NCBI GenBank assembly: GCA_964492485.1
Contig: CAZBKM010000002.1
Span: forward strand, 124,001 to 188,000
Reading direction: 5' to 3'
Origin: UBA5336 sp964492485
GTDB lineage: Bacteria; Pseudomonadota; Alphaproteobacteria; Caulobacterales; Hyphomonadaceae
Length of the DNA: 64,000 nucleotides
A program made the translations under genes and the position numbers. The notes under the pieces are model-generated. The model was not told the origin of the DNA, did no database searches, and saw only the letters and a program-made list of their open reading frames with translations. Positions 1 through 8,545 of the stretch are shown piece after piece (position 1 is the stretch's first letter; every line of letters begins with the position of its first letter).

Positions 1-126
1 TATCGCGCCAATGTGGACGCCGTTCGCGATCTCATGTCCTCTCTGGTCGAAACCTGCTGCCATGGCCATCCGGAAGTCTGTCAGACCCTCGCCCCGCTGG
101 CCGATCTCGCCCCGCCGAGCCGGTAG
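1..126 (+). CDS. MerR-family metal-responsive regulator, C-terminal fragment
   Basis: Only the last 41 codons are in the window; the gene enters from the left edge in frame 1 and stops at TAG 124-126. The visible peptide is a short helix (RANVDAVRDLMSSLVETC) followed by CCHGHPEVCQTL. A Cys pair, a His and a further Cys in a C-terminal loop after the dimerisation helix is the arrangement of the metal-binding loop of ZntR/CadR-type MerR regulators, which twist promoter DNA on binding Zn, Cd or Pb. The DNA-binding domain is outside the window, so assignment rests on this loop alone. It could act on the palindrome at 146-165, but this is inference. Confidence 0.5.
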   Translation, partial: YRANVDAVRDLMSSLVETCCHGHPEVCQTLAPLADLAPPSR

Positions 127-145
127 CACCCCTCCTTGTTCGAAA

Positions 146-165
146 ATTCGATTGAATAATCGAAT
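146..165. promoter_or_regulatory. 20-bp perfect palindrome, candidate operator
   Basis: ATTCGATT and AATCGAAT form perfect 8-bp arms around a GAAT spacer, in an AT-rich patch between the MerR-type fragment and the lipoprotein gene that starts at 208. No T-run follows, so it does not look like a terminator. It lies 42 bp before the lipoprotein start, a normal operator position. The binding protein is unknown. Confidence 0.45.
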
Positions 166-207
166 ATATAGGCTAGGGTGATCCCATAGACTTGGGGAGG
201 AAGACGC

Positions 208-615
208 ATGACGCATCGACGCACGATTGCCGGGGCCGCCTTGGCCTTTGCCACTCTGGGACTGGGCGGATGCGCGTCCGGGGGACCCGCGCCGGCCGAG
301 GCGGGAGTCCCGGCGGGCGACCTCAGCCTCAGGATGAGCGGACGGGGCGGCTGGTCGGTGGACTGCACCGCCATGACCAGCCGTGGCCGCGAGGCGCGGG
401 CCGACGCGCGCGGCGTGGCCTCCGACACGTCGCAGAAGATCTTCCTTCAGGACGTCGTGTCGGCGGAGTGTACCTGGCAGGCGGGTGACGCCCCGCTGAC
501 CCTGGGCCTGGCCGAGGATGGGCTTGCCTGTCCGTTCGGAACGTTCCGGGATGGGATTTGCCAGATCACTCACGAAGCCGGTACCTCTGGCACGCTCACC
601 TTCGCGCCAAGCTGA
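208..615 (+). CDS. Cys-containing secreted lipoprotein, function unknown
   Basis: A 135-residue precursor with a basic n-region (MTHRR), a hydrophobic stretch and the lipobox LGGC at about residues 19-22, so it should be lipidated and anchored in the envelope. The start has a strong GGGGAGG Shine-Dalgarno 7 nt upstream. The mature part of about 110 residues has four further cysteines (in WSVDCT, AECTW, LACPFG and GICQI), enough for two disulfides, which fits a periplasmic location. I do not recognise the family. It is followed after 12 nt by the alginate-export-type porin gene and is probably cotranscribed with it; the palindrome at 146-165 may control both. Confidence 0.7.
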   Translation: MTHRRTIAGAALAFATLGLGGCASGGPAPAEAGVPAGDLSLRMSGRGGWSVDCTAMTSRGREARADARGVASDTSQKIFLQDVVSAECTWQAGDAPLTLGLAEDGLACPFGTFRDGICQITHEAGTSGTLTFAPS

Positions 616-627
616 CCTCCCGACCGG

Positions 628-2046
628 ATGACACATCGAAAAGCAAGCCCAGCGCATCTCGGCGCCGCCGGCCTCCTCTGGCTCGGCGGTGCCTTGGCAT
701 GCACGCCATTGGCAGCGGCAGACGGCGGCTCCGCCCGAGAAGACGCCGGTGCCCCCCGGCTCAGCGTCAGTGGCGAGTCGCGCGTCCGGTATGAAAGCCT
801 GCAAGGCCAGTTCCGCGCCAATCGCGAGGGCGGAGACCAGCTTCTGCTCTTCCGCTCCCTTCTGCTTGCGGAAGCCGATCTGGGTCGGATCGCCCTGGGC
901 GTCGAGTTTCAGGACAGCCGAACCTATCTCGGCGACCTGGGCACACCGCTCTCCAGCAGCATCACCAATCCGTTCGATGTCCTGCAGCTCTACGTGCGCG
1001 CTCAGGAGCTTCCGGGGCTTTTGGGCCACGGGTCCGAGAGCGATCTTTCGATCGGCCGTCTGACCGTCGACATCGGATCGGGACGGCAGATCGAGCGGGT
1101 GGACTTTGCCAATGTCATCAAGAGTTACAGCGGCGCCCATCTGGTAAGCCGCTCGCCGCGAGGCGATACGCTTCACCTCCTGCACGTCTCGCCGACCAAG
1201 CGGTTTCCCGACTCCCGTCCGGGGCTGGACGACAACGACCTGTCGGGCGACGAGGAACAATGGGGACGGCGCATCTGGGGCGTCCACTACCGTCGGGCCG
1301 ACCTGTTCCCCGACACTGCGCCGGATGTGTGGGGCGAGCTGTTCGTCTACGGGCTGGAAGAACGTGACACCGGGACATTCGAGACCCCGGACCGCTCCTA
1401 TGTGGCGCCGGGGGTGCGGCTCTATCGCAAACCCGCCCTGGGCCGATGGGATATCGACCTGGAGGCCGCGCTGCGCCGGGGAACGCGCTATGCGACGGCC
1501 GATCCGTCCGACACCCGGAGCCTGGATGTGGACGCAAGCATGGTGTTTGCGGCTTTCGGCTACACGTTCGAGCTGCCTTGGAGCCCGCGCCTGGCGCTTG
1601 AATACTATTATGCCAGCGGGGACGAAGCTACCGACGACCTCGCCTATGATCGACACGAGCGCCTGTTCGGCTCACGCCGATCGGACCTGAACAACACCTC
1701 GATCCACGGGCCGCTCACGCCGGCAAACCTCGATGCGCCCGGTGTGCGACTCGAGGTGACGCCTGGCCCGCGCTGGGATGCCCGCGTCTACTACCATGCC
1801 GCCTCGCTGGCGTCGGCGAGCGATGCCTGGGTCATTGCCGGCCTTCGCGATCCGACCGGGCAATCGGGGCGCTTCATCGGACATACGCTTGATGCCCGGG
1901 CGAGGTACTGGGCTGTGCCCGACAGGGTCCGGCTGGAAGTGGGGGCATCCGGCCTACTCTATGGCGGGTTCGCGGAAACCGTGCCGGGGGGTCCTGAGGG
2001 CAATGGCACCCTGTTCGGCTATGGCCAGGTCACCGTCCATTTCTAG
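628..2046 (+). CDS. Alginate export (AlgE-like) family outer-membrane protein
   Basis: A 472-residue protein with a signal peptide (cleavage likely near LAAADG, residue 32) and amphipathic beta-strand alternation to the end, closing on the aromatic terminus VTVHF typical of outer-membrane barrels. The N-terminal part, VRYESLQGQFRANREGGDQ followed by an LLLFRSLL-type segment and GVEFQDSRTYLGD, matches the alginate_exp family, whose best-known member is the alginate porin AlgE. Many family members sit in bacteria that make no alginate, so the transported solute is open, and no alginate genes are seen here. The start is only 12 nt after the lipoprotein stop and has a weak ribosome site, suggesting translational coupling. 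The stop codon is the first triplet of a palindromic repeat. Confidence 0.75.
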   Translation: MTHRKASPAHLGAAGLLWLGGALACTPLAAADGGSAREDAGAPRLSVSGESRVRYESLQGQFRANREGGDQLLLFRSLLLAEADLGRIALGVEFQDSRTYLGDLGTPLSSSITNPFDVLQLYVRAQELPGLLGHGSESDLSIGRLTVDIGSGRQIERVDFANVIKSYSGAHLVSRSPRGDTLHLLHVSPTKRFPDSRPGLDDNDLSGDEEQWGRRIWGVHYRRADLFPDTAPDVWGELFVYGLEERDTGTFETPDRSYVAPGVRLYRKPALGRWDIDLEAALRRGTRYATADPSDTRSLDVDASMVFAAFGYTFELPWSPRLALEYYYASGDEATDDLAYDRHERLFGSRRSDLNNTSIHGPLTPANLDAPGVRLEVTPGPRWDARVYYHAASLASASDAWVIAGLRDPTGQSGRFIGHTLDARARYWAVPDRVRLEVGASGLLYGGFAETVPGGPEGNGTLFGYGQVTVHF

Positions 2047-2091
2047 CTCATTTTCAAGCGAAGTGGGCCCCGGCTCGCATTGAGAAAATGC
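2044..2091. repeat. Intergenic palindromic repeat, module A copy 1
   Basis: A CATTTTC/GAAAATG stem encloses an inner part containing GCGAAGTGGG and CGGCTCGC. It lies between two convergent genes; its first three bases are the TAG stop of the porin gene, and its far end is 7 bp from the GMC oxidoreductase stop. It may act as a bidirectional 3'-end hairpin. The same module recurs at 21561, 26276, 31232, 43942 and 61611. Confidence 0.75.
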
Positions 2092-2098
2092 TTTCATC

Positions 2099-3832
2099 TC
2101 AGGGCGACACAGGATCAGCGGCCGCGCGCACATGACCCAGCTTCGCACGCGGCCGGGTGGTCAGATGATCGGCGATATGGGTCCCCAGACGCAGCGACAG
2201 CGCCACGATCATCAGCGTGGGATTCGCGTGGCCGCCGGTCGGGAAGACCGAGCCGCCGGCCACGAACAGGCCCTCGACGCCGTGGACCTGGCCCTGGGCA
2301 TCGCACACACCCTGGCGCGGATCGTCCGACATGCGCGTGGTGCCCATGGTGTGGGCCATGTCGATACAGTCCGCCGCGGCGGGAACCCCGTTGCGAACCC
2401 AGGGGGCGAGTTCGGGTTGCGGAAGACCGAGCCGACCGAAGGCATCCGATACCGCCTCGGCCAGTACCAGCAGGGCGCGGCGCGGCTGGGCGCCGACCGT
2501 CCAGCTCACCCGCGCCAGGGGCATGCCGAACCGATCCACCGCTTCGCCCAGCGCCACCCTGTTCTCGCGACGCGGAGGCTGCTCGGCGATCCCCTCGATA
2601 TTGATGTCGCACGACGCCGAACGCGACCGCCGCCCGCCGAACCTGCGGACCGCGAAGTTCGGAGCATGCTCGAACAGCGCGTTGACCGCCAGTCGCTTCA
2701 CCCAGTTCGGTGCCGGTGGCCGGCTCATCAGGCGTGCCCGCAGCGCGGCGACCGCCGCGAACCTGCCGTCGATGGATGATGATGGCTCACCCTCCAGATC
2801 CGGCATGAAATAGGCGGCGGCGTTCGTCAGTCCGAGATCCTGCTGCGCCTGGCGGGTCAGCGCCACCCCACGTTGATGCAGGCGGACCGTTGAGCCGTCA
2901 CGAATGCCGAAATAACCGAAACGACGCTGCACGGTCTGACCATGGGGTGGGCGGAGCCGTCCGAGAATCGCGGAGGGGTGATCGATCAGGTAACGCCCGA
3001 CCGTGTCGTGGTCATTGCCAAGCCCCCGGCAGCGCGCGGTGCGGGAAGCCAGAAGAAGGCGCGGATTTTCGATCGCGCTGGCTGCCAGCACGACACAGCG
3101 CGCCCAGGCCCGGACCCGACGGCCCGTGACATCCGCCAACACGGCACCCGTGGCGCGTCGTCCAAGCCGGTCGGTCAGGATCTCCGTGGCGGTCGCCTTC
3201 AGCACGACCCGCAGGCCGGATGGGTTTGCCCGCGTCAGTTCATCGCCAAAATCGATGCGCCGCACCGGATCGGCGACCGACATCGCATATTGCCAGGTGA
3301 AGGGAGCAAGCCGTCCACCCGCCTCGATCGCGGCACGCGCGTCGGGTGCCAGCCGCTCGAAAGCGTCGGGCGATGCCAGGTTCAATAGCTCTGAAGCCTC
3401 ATCGAGGAACGGGTCCAGGGCTGCGCGGTCCATTGGCCAGCCGGACAGGGCAACCCAGTGACGGGGCTCGAAATCGATGGGATCGAAACATGCGCATTTC
3501 GCCGCCCAGACGCTCGAGGAGCCGCCGAGACCGCGAACCCGCACACCGAAGAGCTGATCGCGATGGTCCCAGAAACGGGCGCCGGCACCATGAAACGCCT
3601 GGCGCCGCGCGGCCGCGGTCTCCGACCAGGTCAGGTCGCCGCATTCGACACGGTTAAGCTCGGCTCCGGCCGCGCCTGGCGCCCGGTCCGCACTTTCCAC
3701 AATCAATACATCCAGACCCCGCGCGGCCAGGCTGCGTGCGACGGTGATCCCCGCCGGACCCGCGCCGACAACCAGGACATCGGCCGCGAGGTCCCCCAAT
3801 CCGACCAGGCGCTCCAGGCGTTCGATTTCCAT
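2099..3832 (-). CDS. GMC-family FAD-dependent oxidoreductase
   Basis: The product of 577 residues oxidises an alcohol or sugar-like substrate using FAD. The N-terminus has the dinucleotide fold VLVVGAGPAGITVARSLA and the C-terminal domain has DMAHTMGTTRMSDDP followed by GLFVAGGSVFPTGGHANPT, the signatures of GMC oxidoreductases (glucose/methanol/choline group); LGGSSSVWAA is the FAD-contacting loop. An upstream extension of 28 codons to 3916 is open, but ATG 3832 has a GGGGACGG ribosome site directly before it and places the FAD motif near the N-terminus, so I chose it. There is no signal peptide, so it is probably cytosolic. It has no clear operon partner; the upstream neighbour is divergent. 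The substrate cannot be told from sequence. Confidence 0.85.
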   Translation of the reverse strand: MEIERLERLVGLGDLAADVLVVGAGPAGITVARSLAARGLDVLIVESADRAPGAAGAELNRVECGDLTWSETAAARRQAFHGAGARFWDHRDQLFGVRVRGLGGSSSVWAAKCACFDPIDFEPRHWVALSGWPMDRAALDPFLDEASELLNLASPDAFERLAPDARAAIEAGGRLAPFTWQYAMSVADPVRRIDFGDELTRANPSGLRVVLKATATEILTDRLGRRATGAVLADVTGRRVRAWARCVVLAASAIENPRLLLASRTARCRGLGNDHDTVGRYLIDHPSAILGRLRPPHGQTVQRRFGYFGIRDGSTVRLHQRGVALTRQAQQDLGLTNAAAYFMPDLEGEPSSSIDGRFAAVAALRARLMSRPPAPNWVKRLAVNALFEHAPNFAVRRFGGRRSRSASCDINIEGIAEQPPRRENRVALGEAVDRFGMPLARVSWTVGAQPRRALLVLAEAVSDAFGRLGLPQPELAPWVRNGVPAAADCIDMAHTMGTTRMSDDPRQGVCDAQGQVHGVEGLFVAGGSVFPTGGHANPTLMIVALSLRLGTHIADHLTTRPRAKLGHVRAAADPVSP

Positions 3833-4052
3833 CCGTCCCCGCTTCCAGACGCAACGGCCTGATCCCCATCCGTCCAGAATCGCAGCCTTTTCAGCGGTGT
3901 CGAGCGAAAACCCCACCTGTCACAGAAACTTGCAGAACTGCCCGACATCCTGGCGGATCGCAGGCGCCTGCACGCGCTGTCATCAATCCACGTTAGGCTG
4001 GCATGTCGATGGATGCCGGACGGGTGGGTCGAACCCGGTGGGGAGGTGGAGG

Positions 4053-5735
4053 ATGGACCCGGAAAGCAATCCAGCCACTCGCGCGCTTACCGGCGAACTC
4101 CTCTTCGTCCTCCTCGCGGCGGCACCGCTGACGCTGGTCGTCTCGACCGGGCTTCTGGCCCTGTTCCTCCACGCCGTGCGCCGGTCCATGGCGCAAACGG
4201 CCGGTCAGGGCGGGTTCGCCGATCTGCCAGCGCCCGGGGCCGGCCCGCCCGTCGCCCGATTGAATGTGCGCAGCCTCACCGCCCGACAGCCCCCCACCTT
4301 TCCCGGCCTTGGTGCAGCGCTTGTCTATCTCGCCGCGGGTATCGCCTACGCCTGTAGTCTGGCGGCAGTGTATCTCTGGGCCAATGAGATGGCGTTTGTG
4401 CCACGGCGTTTCCTGTTCCTGGCCCTCCTCTTTCTCTGGCCCGCCGTACCGGCCATCGCGCTGGTTCTGGCCGTCACGTGGCGCGACTGGAGTGTGGTGG
4501 CCCTCGGCTATGCCCTCGCCCTCCTGGCGATCATCTTGTCGATCCCCGGCGACGGACCGGGGCCCGGTGCGCTGCTCATGGCCTGGGGCATCTACAACCT
4601 TCCCGGCACCCTGCTCCTCTGGCTTGTCCTGATGCGGCCGATCCGGGCGGTGGGCCCGCTGATCCTCGTCCTTATCGTCACCCTTGTCGGGGGCGCCGTG
4701 GTCGCGACCGGCTGGGTTGGCGCCGAGGCGGGCCGGATCGTGTTGGCAGCCGAGTTTGGACGGACCCTTGGTCTGTCGGGCACGGCGGTCTTCTGGATCA
4801 TCGCCCTGGCGGGTGCCCTGGGCATGGGCGTGCTCGGCTGGCTTGCGCTTCGTCTGCTCGGCCGGCTCTATGCCCGGAGGCGGCTGAGCGACCAGACCTT
4901 GCAGATCGACGCCGTCTTTCTGTTCTTCGCCATTGATCACTCCATGGAACTCGCTTTTGCCGGGCCGCTCTGGTTCCTGTCAGGATTGCTTGCCTTCGCG
5001 GCCTATATCTGCGTCTCCCGCCCCGGGCTCGCCCTCTTGCGGCAGCAGCCCGCGTTGCCGCCCAGACGGCTTCTGATGCTGCGGGTGTTCTCGCTCGGCA
5101 AGCGAAGCAGCCTCCTGTTCGAACGGGTGTCCCGATTGTGGCGCCGTTGGGGCGGAATCGACCTGATCGCCGGGCCGGATTTTGCCCGTGATGCGGTCGC
5201 CCCGCACGAGTTCCTGGACTTCCTGCACGGTCGCCTGTCGCGTCGGTTCATCACGTCGCCCGCCGACCTGGAGGCGCGTTTTACGCCGGATCGCGACCGC
5301 GCCCGATTCGACGGGCGCCATGACGTGGAGTCGTTCTACTGTCACGAGGATACCTGGCGGGCGGTGCTGCTGCGCCTGGCGGGGACGGCCGACGTGGTGC
5401 TCATGGACCTGCGCGGTTTCGGACCCGGCAATCAGGGCTGCACCTTCGAGATTCACGCCCTGTTGGCGCATGTGGATCTGCGACGGGTCATCCTGGCGGT
5501 CGACGAGACCACCGATCGCGCGTTCCTGGACGAGACGCTGCGCGCCGGATGGGCCGCAGCCGGGCATCACGGTCCCAACGCCGCGATACCTGACCCCACG
5601 GTGACGCTCTTCCCCCTCGACCGGGCGGGGCTGAAGGCCCGGAACCTGGTCCGGGCGCTGCGTGAGGCCTCCCCGCACACCGGTTCGGTGATGGCCGAAA
5701 ACCGCCCTGGCGAATCCTCCTGTCAATCAGCGTGA
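4053..5735 (+). CDS. Polytopic membrane protein with C-terminal TIR-like/Rossmann domain
   Basis: The 560-residue protein has a membrane half (about residues 14-335, roughly eight to ten hydrophobic helices) and a soluble half from about residue 340. The soluble domain begins LMLRVFSLGKRSSLLFE, continues with IDLIAGPDF, HEFLDFLHGRLSRRF and VESFYCHEDTWRAVL, and has two buried strands, DVVLMDLRGFGPGNQGC and RRVILAVDETTD, consistent with a Rossmann or TIR-like fold. I recognise the pattern as recurrent in bacterial membrane proteins but know no function. The start ATG 4053 follows GGGGAGGTGGAGG; a longer reading frame back to 3744 overlaps the GMC gene and lacks support. It is convergent with tonB, with 11 bp between the stops. 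Confidence 0.6.
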   Translation: MDPESNPATRALTGELLFVLLAAAPLTLVVSTGLLALFLHAVRRSMAQTAGQGGFADLPAPGAGPPVARLNVRSLTARQPPTFPGLGAALVYLAAGIAYACSLAAVYLWANEMAFVPRRFLFLALLFLWPAVPAIALVLAVTWRDWSVVALGYALALLAIILSIPGDGPGPGALLMAWGIYNLPGTLLLWLVLMRPIRAVGPLILVLIVTLVGGAVVATGWVGAEAGRIVLAAEFGRTLGLSGTAVFWIIALAGALGMGVLGWLALRLLGRLYARRRLSDQTLQIDAVFLFFAIDHSMELAFAGPLWFLSGLLAFAAYICVSRPGLALLRQQPALPPRRLLMLRVFSLGKRSSLLFERVSRLWRRWGGIDLIAGPDFARDAVAPHEFLDFLHGRLSRRFITSPADLEARFTPDRDRARFDGRHDVESFYCHEDTWRAVLLRLAGTADVVLMDLRGFGPGNQGCTFEIHALLAHVDLRRVILAVDETTDRAFLDETLRAGWAAAGHHGPNAAIPDPTVTLFPLDRAGLKARNLVRALREASPHTGSVMAENRPGESSCQSA

Positions 5736-5746
5736 GCGAAGATGCG

Positions 5747-6466
5747 CTAATCCATGATGAAGATGAACGGGATCACCAGGGTCGCCGTCGGCCGCGTATA
5801 GTAGGCCGGAAGCGGGTCCAGCCGATCCACGCTTCCCGCGACCCGCTCGATCTCCCGGTCGAGGAGTGCGCTGCCCGTCGACTCCACAAGCCGCCAGTCG
5901 CGGACACGTCCGGCCCGATCGATCACAACCACGATCTTGCCCTGCCCTTCGATGCGCGCACGCAGGGCGTTGTAGGGATAGCGCACCTGGGCGGCATAGG
6001 ATGCGGTTGAAATGTCGATGAAGCGCTGTTGCAGCTCGGCAGGAGGTGGCGGGGGTGCAGGGGGCGCGGGATCGCCGGTTGCATGGCCGAACCCGGACGA
6101 CAGTCGCCCCGTATTGGGAAGCTGCGGGGCCAGTTGGCGCGGCTGTGGCGGCGGCGCGGGCGGCGGGGCGTCCTCTGCCCTTTCCGTTGGCACCTGCGGT
6201 TCCGGCGGGGTCTCGGGCGGCGGGGGCACCTCTTCCGGCGGCGGGGGCGGCGGCTCGAGCCGCTGCGCCGGCGCACCGAGCGAGACGATCATGCTCTCCA
6301 GCTCGGCACCGTCGCCGGTGTCCTCCGGCAGCTGACTGCGCGCAACCGCCCAGGTTGCCGTCGTCAGGGCGAACAGGGCGACGGTCAGCCCAGCCCCCCA
6401 ATGGGCCAGGCGTGGCACCGGTGGACGTTGAGGGCAGATGGCGCTGGACCAGGCAGACCCCGTCAT
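5747..6466 (-). CDS. tonB: TonB energy-transducing protein
   Basis: The protein of 239 residues has one N-terminal transmembrane helix (about residues 23-42), a long Pro/Glu-rich periplasm-spanning linker (EPPPPPPEEVPPPPETPPE and similar, about 65-150), and a C-terminal TonB domain with YPYNALRARIEGQGKIVVVI, VESTGSALLD and the ending IPFIFIMD. It links proton-driven ExbB/ExbD in the inner membrane to outer-membrane receptors. The start overlaps the stop of the upstream exbD in an ATGA arrangement, and it is the last gene of the exbB-exbD-exbD-tonB operon. The likely client in this window is the haem-type receptor at 18.1-20.2 kb. Confidence 0.93.
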   Translation of the reverse strand: MTGSAWSSAICPQRPPVPRLAHWGAGLTVALFALTTATWAVARSQLPEDTGDGAELESMIVSLGAPAQRLEPPPPPPEEVPPPPETPPEPQVPTERAEDAPPPAPPPQPRQLAPQLPNTGRLSSGFGHATGDPAPPAPPPPPAELQQRFIDISTASYAAQVRYPYNALRARIEGQGKIVVVIDRAGRVRDWRLVESTGSALLDREIERVAGSVDRLDPLPAYYTRPTATLVIPFIFIMD

Positions 6467-6882
6467 GGCGCGACCTCCAGCTCGGCCCGGCCGACGGTCA
6501 GCAGGACCAGATAGGCCGCGCCGGCGTCGCGGATCTCCTCCATCAGGCGGATGACTTCGACCGCCTCGGCATCGGCATCCGGCTTGATCTGGATCAGCGC
6601 GCCGGGATGCGCTGTCAGCGCATCGTGGACGGCCGAGGTCAACTCGCCCTGGGCCAGCGGGCGATCATCGATCGCAACCTGCCCGTCGGCATCGATCAGG
6701 ATGACGAAATCCTGCACGTCACCCCGGATCTCGCTGGCCGAGGCCGCCGGCGAGACCGGGAATGGATCGGCCGGCTCGATCGTTCCCGCCAGCATGAAGA
6801 AGACCAGCAGGATGAAAACCACGTCGATCAGGGGGGTTATGTTGACCAGGTCCCTGGCCTTGGGTTCGCGGGGCAGTCTCAT
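6463..6882 (-). CDS. exbD: ExbD-family biopolymer transport protein, second copy
   Basis: The product has 139 residues, a short cytoplasmic tail, and the ExbD/TolR transmembrane signature NITPLIDVVFILLVFFMLAG at about residues 14-33, including the proton-relay aspartate of LIDVVF. The periplasmic domain that follows (FVILIDADGQVAIDDRPLA) is a typical ExbD fold. It overlaps the previous exbD by 4 bp and tonB by 4 bp, so translation is coupled. It differs strongly from the first copy outside the transmembrane part, so the two may form a mixed ExbD pair in the ExbB pore. Its C-terminus keeps the VEVIRLMEEIRDAGAAYLVLL helix-strand pattern of the family. Confidence 0.93.
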   Translation of the reverse strand: MRLPREPKARDLVNITPLIDVVFILLVFFMLAGTIEPADPFPVSPAASASEIRGDVQDFVILIDADGQVAIDDRPLAQGELTSAVHDALTAHPGALIQIKPDADAEAVEVIRLMEEIRDAGAAYLVLLTVGRAELEVAP

Positions 6883-7289
6883 GGCAGCGGCTCCTCTGCC
6901 GGGCGCGAGAAGGAGACGGCGTACGCCCCGGCATCGCGCGCGAGCTGGAAGGCGTCGATCGCCTCCTGCATGGTAACGCCAGACTCCGGCCGCACCAGGA
7001 AGGGCCGACCAGGGTCATCGCCGACAAGGCGGGCGATCTCCCCGGAAATCACCTCCGGCGCGAGCAGGTCACCATCATACTCCAGAGTGCCGTCGGCCTT
7101 GACGAGCAGGACGATCGCCGCGGCGGCGTCGCGGACCACCAGCGTGTCCTCTGGCGCATCGACCCCGATCAGGCGAAAGCGGGCAAAGTTTGTGGTCAGC
7201 ATGAAGAAGACCAGCAGGATGAAGACCACATCGATCAGCGGGGTGACGTTCAGGAGAACGATCCCTCGCCGCTTGCGTCTGAAATGCAT
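6879..7289 (-). CDS. exbD: ExbD-family biopolymer transport protein, first copy
   Basis: The product has 136 residues with a basic N-terminus (MHFRRKRRG) and the transmembrane helix NVTPLIDVVFILLVFFMLTT at about residues 14-33 carrying the essential aspartate. The periplasmic domain contains IVLLVKADGTLEYDGDLLA and FLVRPESGVTMQEAIDAFQ. ExbD works as a dimer inside the ExbB pentamer and couples proton flow to TonB movement. It starts 27 bp after the exbB stop and overlaps the next exbD. Tandem exbD genes beside one exbB and one tonB are also known in other proteobacteria. Confidence 0.93.
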   Translation of the reverse strand: MHFRRKRRGIVLLNVTPLIDVVFILLVFFMLTTNFARFRLIGVDAPEDTLVVRDAAAAIVLLVKADGTLEYDGDLLAPEVISGEIARLVGDDPGRPFLVRPESGVTMQEAIDAFQLARDAGAYAVSFSRPAEEPLP

Positions 7290-7316
7290 GGCGCAACTCC
7301 CCCTCGACCCGGCCGG

Positions 7317-8417
7317 TCAGGCCGGCACGGCCGCCGGAGGCCGAGAGACCGCGCCCGGACCATCCGCAGCGTCATAGAGCGGCGCGGTGAACACCTGGGT
7401 TGCGGCATCCTCCATGCGCTGGGCGACGACGTCGGCGGCGCGCTGGAACCAGGTGACGAAGACCGCCGCGGGAATGGCCACCGACAGTCCCGCGGCCGTC
7501 GTCAGCAGGGCTTCCCAGATGCCGCCCGCAAGCACGGCCGGCTCGACCCGGTCGCCCACCGTTTCCATCTGCTGGAACGCCTCAATCATGCCGAGCACAG
7601 TCCCGAGCAGGCCCAGAAGCGGCGCGATCGTCGCCACAAGCCCCAGAAGCGCCAGCCCCCGCTCCAGTCCGTCGAGCTGGGCCTGGGCGACGCGGGTCGT
7701 CTCTTCGCGCACCAGGTCGTCGCTCATGCGCGGATTGCTCCGCCCACGGATGGCTGCAGCCATCACACGGGCCACGGGGTTTCGCTGCCGGTCCAGGGCT
7801 TCGATCACCGCGTCCGCCTCGTGGGCCCGCAAGCGCGCCACGGTCGGCGCGACAAAACCGACCCGTCCAACCCCAAGCCAGAGGAACTGGATCAGCTTCA
7901 CCAGGGCCACACCCAGCGACAGGACAGCCAGGATGGCCAGGATCACGATGATGGGACCGCCCGCCGCAAGCAGCCGTGCCAGGGGCCCGGGGCCTGCTGT
8001 CTCGCTGGCGGCGCCGAGCGCCTCGGCGTCGGGGGCCTCTTCGCCCGCATCAACCTCGCCCGGAAGGATGCAGGGCTGTGTCAGCGGGGCACCCGCCTCA
8101 TCCAGAACGGGCGCCCCGGTCTCGGGGTCGACCACGGCGACCGGGTCGGTATTGTAGACCGGCTCGCCAGACGGGTCGGTAATTGGCTGGCCGTCCTCGT
8201 CCAGCGCCAAGGGGCAGACCGGTCCTGCGGGCGAGGCCTCGCCGCGCGTGCCGCCTTCGACGGTCGCCGCGTCCGTCTCTGCCTCGGGCGCCGTCGCCGC
8301 CCCGGAGACCGGCTCTTCGGCCGTAGCCTGGGCCCAGGCTTCAAACCCTGCCCCCGACCCCGGCATGGTCCCGAACACGGCCAGGCAGAGGCCCAGGCCC
8401 ATCAGTGTCGATTTCAT
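7317..8417 (-). CDS. exbB: MotA/TolQ/ExbB proton channel protein with long periplasmic N-terminus
   Basis: The 366-residue product has a signal peptide, about 120 residues of periplasmic sequence, then three transmembrane segments (first at about 149-175) and the ExbB core LLGLVATIAPLLGLLGTVLG and AGGIWEALLTTAAGLSVAIP. It forms the stator pore of the Ton motor. The periplasmic part is unusual: Cys68 and Cys116 bracket a loop with four D-x-x-G-type turns (DEDGQP, DPSGEP, DPETGAP, DEAGAP). ATG 8417 has GGGGG 5 nt upstream, while longer frames have none and would bury the signal peptide. It is the first gene of the operon. An 18-bp palindrome lies 129-146 bp upstream. Confidence 0.88.
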   Translation of the reverse strand: MKSTLMGLGLCLAVFGTMPGSGAGFEAWAQATAEEPVSGAATAPEAETDAATVEGGTRGEASPAGPVCPLALDEDGQPITDPSGEPVYNTDPVAVVDPETGAPVLDEAGAPLTQPCILPGEVDAGEEAPDAEALGAASETAGPGPLARLLAAGGPIIVILAILAVLSLGVALVKLIQFLWLGVGRVGFVAPTVARLRAHEADAVIEALDRQRNPVARVMAAAIRGRSNPRMSDDLVREETTRVAQAQLDGLERGLALLGLVATIAPLLGLLGTVLGMIEAFQQMETVGDRVEPAVLAGGIWEALLTTAAGLSVAIPAAVFVTWFQRAADVVAQRMEDAATQVFTAPLYDAADGPGAVSRPPAAVPA

Positions 8418-8545
8418 GTACGCCCCCATTCGCTCGACTTTCGCTGCATGGACGCCCCGACACCCCATCGTCCGTGTGCGTCCCTCGTTAACCTTCTGCC
8501 CGATCCTGCCCGCCCCGGATTGATGAGGATCAACCGCCCGTCGCA

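Noticed and set aside
3744..4052. N-terminal extension of the membrane-protein frame
   Set aside because: It would overlap the GMC gene start, is not hydrophobic, and the inner ATG 4053 has a much better ribosome site.
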